In this document: in pieces, positions 24,848 through 28,359 of the stretch | How positions within the stretch are numbered: position 1 is the stretch's first letter | How the letters are laid out: each line of letters begins with the position of its first letter | Origin: CAYOOT01 sp964405665 | GTDB lineage: Bacteria > Bdellovibrionota_C > UBA2361 > SZUA-149 > CAZDWZ01 | Direction of reading: 5' to 3' | DNA length: 28,359 bases | Assembly: GCA_964405665.1 (NCBI GenBank) | Contig: CAYOOT010000032.1 | Span: 1 to 28,359 of the forward strand | The notes under the pieces: generated by a model | Databases searched by the model: none | What the model saw: only the letters and a program-made list of their open reading frames with translations | Told to the model about the DNA's origin: nothing | Made by a program: the position numbers and the translations under genes

Positions 24848-24907
24848 CAGCAGGTTGCGGACGAGGACGTCCGCGGTCCAAACGTCCTCGTCCGCAACCT
24901 ACTGCTG
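24848..24907. repeat. REP pair c and d, head-to-head hairpin (BIME-like)
   Basis: REP c (24851-24879, plus) is GGTT-GCGGACG-AGGA-CGTCCGC-GGTCC. REP d (24881-24900, minus) carries the same GGTT-GCGGACGAGGACGT but loses the second half of its hairpin. Together they form a long cruciform-capable repeat with outer arms CAGCA and TGCTG. It lies between the transposase gene and the GTG of the gene at 24964. Confidence 0.85.
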
Positions 24908-24963
24908 TAAGTATTTTCTATTAATTTAACTTTTTCCAAAGATAAAAGTTTTAATTTTTAAAA

Positions 24964-27327
24964 GTGAAAAACCAAATACTAAAAACTGAATCTGGCGCGG
25001 TGCTGGTGATCATGGTGATTTTCACAATCATGATTCTTGTACTTGCCGCAATGTCAGTAGATACAGGGAAAATGGCTGTTTCCAAATCTCAGCAAAGACA
25101 TTTTGCCGGACAAGTTGCCCTGGAAGCTTTAAAAACATTTTCCACTTCTGCAGAGCCTTCAGCACAAGAACGTTTACTTGCTGCAAGAGTGCGTGCTCAA
25201 GAAATAGCCAATTTCAATATTCTTCTTGGTTACGTTATTCAGGGTGAAACCGGTGGACAAACAATCAGCTCTTCACCAAATATTCTGGGGCCCAATGATT
25301 CCAGAAATGAAACTTCTTACGGCAAAATTACTCCCGGCATTTGGCATTTTAGGGAACCAAAAAACACAGAAGGCGGTTGTGCCAGCAATGGCAACCCTAC
25401 TTGCCCCTGCCCTAATGGAGTTTGGCAAGGAGCGTGCTTTGAAAGTGTCGATGTAAACAATGTCACACTGATAAATTCCGTTAACGCGATGCATGCAGAA
25501 TTATGGCTTAAAGAACAAAATCCAATTAAAAGTTTTTTCGGTATTTTATCTAATAATGTTCAAAACATTGAATCTTCTGCTACAGCAACAACTTCTCCAG
25601 TGCATACTGTATTCCTGGTGGATCTTTCTCGCGGGGCTCATATGGAAACACATAACCCTTATGAACGGGTTGGGTTTTTACAAGATGGATCCAATAGCAG
25701 CTCGAATCCTACTAATTATGGAACACCTTCGGAGTCGGCTTTTAAATTGGCTTCCTATCCCTGTACTAACAACGACTTATTAAGTAATCGCTGTTTATCA
25801 AAAGCTGGTGGAATACCAGAGACATGTACTCCGATACCCAGTGACTCACAGAATGTTAAACCAAGCAATTGCACAATCAAGGGAGGAATATTCCCGAATG
25901 TCAGCCCAAGTTTATATGATTCTATTTTTGATTACACAGTGGCACTACCTGCCGGTAGTAGAAATGCCTTACTTCATGATTGCCCACCTAGTTCCAGAGG
26001 TGTTGGTGGTGCTGGAGCTTGTGATACTGCTCTCTTTAGTTTTCGTGGCGCCACAGCAAATAACCTCTGCAAGTGGAAAACTAGACATTATAAATATGAT
26101 TATCAATGTTTTGATCTTTCCTACAAAGAAGGAGAAAACCCGGTCAATGAAAGTTATATTGTAGACAGCTATCAGGGAAATGTAATCTGGCCATCACCGG
26201 ATACCACTGCTGCATATAACGGACCCGAACCCTTAACTTCTGTTTTAGATGGTATTCACTATGCCTTAGATATTTACAACAACAGAAAAGTAAATGGTGA
26301 TCAACTTGCCTTAATTGGTTTCGATCGCAGAACTGATATTGATATCAGAAGACTCCCAAATTACACTCCCGGAGGGGCCACTCCAATTCCTTCTTTAATC
26401 GATAGAAAAAATCCACTTTTTCAAACGATTACTAACCTCACTGACATCACAAAAAACAATACAGATGTAATAGAAACAAGCACCGGAAGAAAAAAAGCCG
26501 CCTTTATGTTTTTTCCAAGAGTAGATGCCCTTAGTGATTTACCGGGAGCATTTGAAACTGCATTTAAGTTTCTGATAGCAGCGCCAAACAGTGATAGCGC
26601 ACAAAATAACGTAATTGTTTTCAGTGACGGGCTTTCCAATTGTGTGAATAATGTTCCCACATCCGGAGATGGCAATGAAACTTGCGGAACAAGTAAATTT
26701 GATTTTAGTAATATGGAACCTTCAATTGATCAAGCAATTGAAGTTATCAAAGAAGCTTATGTTCCCAATAAAATAAAACTTAATTTTTTCTTGTATGGAG
26801 ATATCACTCAACCTCATTCCGTTGTCAGAAAAAGTCCGACAAATCCCAATCAGTGCATCACCGATGAAGAATATAAAAGAGACACCAGCCTTTCTATGGT
26901 CAATTTGGATAATCCCGAAGGTGATTCCAGAACAGCAAGCGATGTCTTAAAAGATGCCGTAAGAAAAGAAAATGCAATTAATTCTTATTTTTACCCAAAC
27001 AAACTTGCCAATGCCGTGCAAATGAGCAAAGGAGTTTGGGCGCCCTTAAGACCAGCTTGTAATTTCTCAGATTACGGAATCACCCCTGATACTGGAAGAG
27101 CAATTGAAGATGGTTGGTTACAAGAGCAGCTCGATCAAGCCTGCGCCGATCTTCCCAGCAATGGTGTACTAACAAACTATCCCAATAATTCACCACCTGC
27201 CGGACGTCCACCGATTGTTGATGCTAAAGGAAGACTCACTTGCGATCCCTTAGGTAAAAATATCCAGGAACAAATTCAACTACAAATGGATAAAATTTTT
27301 AAGGATCCTTATATTTTGGTAGAATAG
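24964..27327 (+). CDS. TadG-like envelope protein with a split, degenerate VWA domain
   Basis: A 787-aa protein with a TadE/TadG-type N-terminus: TESGAVLVIMVIFTIMILVL (about 8-27) is a prepilin-like membrane segment followed by AAMSVDTGKMAVSKSQQ, as in Flp pilus TadG proteins. A VWA-like core follows: strand and MIDAS-type motif VHTVFLVDLSRG (213-224; DxSxS is reduced to D-L-S-R-G) and a late strand NVIVFSDGLSN (about 548-558). About 325 residues separate them, with many Cys pairs (CASNGNPTCPCP lies before; CTNNDLLSNRC, CKWKTRHYKYDYQC within), suggesting a disulfide-bonded extracytoplasmic insert. The start is GTG; no Shine-Dalgarno is evident. No other tad gene is nearby, so its role in pilus assembly is inference. 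Confidence 0.7.
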   Translation: MKNQILKTESGAVLVIMVIFTIMILVLAAMSVDTGKMAVSKSQQRHFAGQVALEALKTFSTSAEPSAQERLLAARVRAQEIANFNILLGYVIQGETGGQTISSSPNILGPNDSRNETSYGKITPGIWHFREPKNTEGGCASNGNPTCPCPNGVWQGACFESVDVNNVTLINSVNAMHAELWLKEQNPIKSFFGILSNNVQNIESSATATTSPVHTVFLVDLSRGAHMETHNPYERVGFLQDGSNSSSNPTNYGTPSESAFKLASYPCTNNDLLSNRCLSKAGGIPETCTPIPSDSQNVKPSNCTIKGGIFPNVSPSLYDSIFDYTVALPAGSRNALLHDCPPSSRGVGGAGACDTALFSFRGATANNLCKWKTRHYKYDYQCFDLSYKEGENPVNESYIVDSYQGNVIWPSPDTTAAYNGPEPLTSVLDGIHYALDIYNNRKVNGDQLALIGFDRRTDIDIRRLPNYTPGGATPIPSLIDRKNPLFQTITNLTDITKNNTDVIETSTGRKKAAFMFFPRVDALSDLPGAFETAFKFLIAAPNSDSAQNNVIVFSDGLSNCVNNVPTSGDGNETCGTSKFDFSNMEPSIDQAIEVIKEAYVPNKIKLNFFLYGDITQPHSVVRKSPTNPNQCITDEEYKRDTSLSMVNLDNPEGDSRTASDVLKDAVRKENAINSYFYPNKLANAVQMSKGVWAPLRPACNFSDYGITPDTGRAIEDGWLQEQLDQACADLPSNGVLTNYPNNSPPAGRPPIVDAKGRLTCDPLGKNIQEQIQLQMDKIFKDPYILVE

Positions 27328-27365
27328 TTTAAAGAAAAATCAATAATCTTCCGTCAGGCTAGCGG

Positions 27366-27435
27366 TTGAAGTTCTTTATGATTCCTGACTGCTCTATATA
27401 ATTAACTGTTCAGATCCATTAATAAAGAACTTCAA
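27366..27435. repeat. 14-bp inverted repeat after the TadG-like gene
   Basis: TTGAAGTTCTTTAT (27366-27379) and ATAAAGAACTTCAA (27422-27435) are perfect complements around a loop of 42 nt. A second stem, GTCAGG (27353-27358) with CCTGAC (27384-27389), encloses the left arm, so the two stems would form a pseudoknot or compete. It could be a terminator or a regulatory RNA fold. Confidence 0.55.
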
Positions 27436-27484
27436 ATTTATAACAACACAATTAACTATTTTAAATTATTATATGTTTTTTTCA

Positions 27485-27512
27485 TTGACTTTTCCTTCGT
27501 CTCGCTTAAAAT
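27485..27512 (+). promoter_or_regulatory. Probable promoter of the secreted-protein gene at 27636
   Basis: TTGACT (27485-27490), a 16-nt spacer and TAAAAT (27507-27512), each 5 of 6 to consensus. Transcription would begin near 27519, giving a leader of about 117 nt. Confidence 0.5.
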
Positions 27513-27635
27513 GCACTTCCTTAATGGGGTTAATTCCAGGTTCTATACATTTTCGCAGTATTTGAAATCACGCTTGTGCAGTAAACAGACAAAGCAAATT
27601 ATATCTACAAACTAATACTAGTTTTTTTATATCCT

Positions 27636-28359
27636 ATGAAAAATAGAATTAATCTTATAACTCAAGTAGCAATCTTATTTGTATTTCTTCTTTCAAATTT
27701 AGCATTAGCCGATGTCCAAAGAGTAACAGATTTTACAATTAGTTCTGCTTCTTCATTTCGGGACCGTGGTGGTTTCTACGATAGTGTTAATAAGAAATTC
27801 TTGTTTGCTAAGAAAAATGGGAAACAAGGAGTTGTAACTTACGTTGATGAGGTTACGCATGTGGAAACTAATGTTAATTTTAAAGGATTGGGAGAAGCAG
27901 CTGGGCAGACAAATGATTCTAATTGGAGTGTAAGCGTAACAAGCTTTTGGCAAGATCCTTCGAATGGGAATATAAGAGCGGCCGGACTAAGTAAAGATGC
28001 CTCTAATGAGCAAAGAGCGGTTTATTGGTTAGATCCAAATACTCCTGCTGCCATTGATACTTCAAGTGTTGATCCTAATCCTGGAATTGCTGCAATAGCC
28101 GCACAATCATTAAATGGTAGTGCAGTAGGAAATTTTGGATTATCTCCTGCGTTATACGGAACTGATAATTTTAGTTTAACAGTTTTATCTCCAGGTATAG
28201 ATCCCGGAAACGGTCAATTATTAACAGGAGTAGCAACTTCAATAAGTGATAATGATTCTATTATTGGACTTAGCGTATTTAATGGAGAAAATGATTCTCC
28301 TGCTTATTTTGTAAACCAGCAAATTAAATTTCCTGACCTAGAAGGAAATTATATTGAAT
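27636..28359 (+). CDS. Secreted protein with possible HAF-like repeats, 3' end outside the window
   Basis: Translated by me from the ATG at 27636; 241 codons run open to the window end. A signal peptide is clear: MKNRINLITQ, a hydrophobic core, then SNLALA with cleavage before Asp26. The mature part has spaced motifs such as AVYWLDPNTPAAID, AAQSLNGSAVGNFG and ATSISDNDSIIGLSVF. These resemble the (A/W)xW...A.AIN..G.VVG pattern of HAF-type extracellular repeats, which are likely beta-propeller blades; this match is by eye and tentative. The protein is predicted exported with unknown function. A promoter-like site lies about 120 nt upstream, and no Shine-Dalgarno is visible. Confidence 0.75.
   Translation, partial: MKNRINLITQVAILFVFLLSNLALADVQRVTDFTISSASSFRDRGGFYDSVNKKFLFAKKNGKQGVVTYVDEVTHVETNVNFKGLGEAAGQTNDSNWSVSVTSFWQDPSNGNIRAAGLSKDASNEQRAVYWLDPNTPAAIDTSSVDPNPGIAAIAAQSLNGSAVGNFGLSPALYGTDNFSLTVLSPGIDPGNGQLLTGVATSISDNDSIIGLSVFNGENDSPAYFVNQQIKFPDLEGNYIE

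Larger units (their letters stand above)
27328..27635. other. 308-nt intergenic region with inverted repeat and promoter-like site
   Basis: No gene is seen here. It holds an inverted repeat just after the TadG-like gene and a promoter-like pair before the next gene, described separately. The remaining sequence, including about 115 nt before the downstream ATG, shows nothing I can name. Confidence 0.6.

Noticed and set aside
25493..26164. Alternative plus-strand frames inside the TadG-like gene
   Set aside because: They overlap the long frame that carries signal-like, VWA and Cys motifs continuously; no sign of a frameshift between them.
1..28359. CRISPR array or prophage module
   Set aside because: No regularly spaced direct repeats and no phage structural, integrase or cas genes were seen; the only repeats are the palindromes described.

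Overview
The window is AT-rich, densely coded DNA from a bacterium, almost certainly Gram-negative: it encodes a lipoprotein, several secreted proteins and a TadG-like envelope protein. The order tilS-ftsH-cdaA-cdaR-glmM resembles deltaproteobacterial or Bdellovibrionota-like genomes. A cysteine-rich protein best known to me from Patescibacteria (CPR) suggests an environmental, probably groundwater-type lineage. This placement is inference. Recognisable Shine-Dalgarno motifs are sparse. The assembly is a draft: a 100-N gap at 12556-12655 is flanked by an exact 55-nt duplication.

Layout. 1-6583 (minus): glmM (cut by the window edge), cdaR, cdaA, ftsH and tilS, i.e. amino-sugar supply to the wall, c-di-AMP synthesis and its regulator, membrane proteolysis and tRNA-Ile modification. 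6809-12554: accessory genes, namely a secreted calcium-repeat/FG-GAP protein, a TrmB-type regulator divergent from the cysteine-rich protein, a membrane-anchored esterase and a DUF4397 lipoprotein. 12836-16174: housekeeping genes rsmD, tRNA-Pro(TGG), rdgB, a LOG-family gene and cysK. 16361-18411: a membrane protein of unknown function, a BrnT/BrnA toxin-antitoxin pair with a clear promoter-operator, and a tail-anchored small protein. 18535-24001 (plus): a fused anthranilate synthase trpEG, cysS and an NAD-epimerase-like gene, packed 3 nt apart, then coaX from its own promoter. 24007-24907: a REP-associated tyrosine transposase (RAYT) with four REP-type palindromes. 24964-28359: a large TadG/VWA-like envelope protein and a secreted protein cut by the window end.

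Three families of inverted repeats lie at gene ends: the RAYT-associated GGTT-GCGGACG REPs, a perfect GCGGACTTTAGTCCGC palindrome present twice in opposite orientation plus a half-site, and a MITE-like element at the 3' end of rsmD. Three minus-strand genes (rsmD, the TrmB-like gene and the transposase) end inside or at the edge of such repeats. A separate 29-bp-stem hairpin abuts the tRNA-Pro 3' end. The strongest candidates for something new are the RAYT/REP system and its possible link to the second palindrome family, and the TrmB/cysteine-rich divergent pair. The odd catalytic motifs in RdgB, the epimerase and the VWA protein are also worth checking. I see no CRISPR array, rRNA or phage module.
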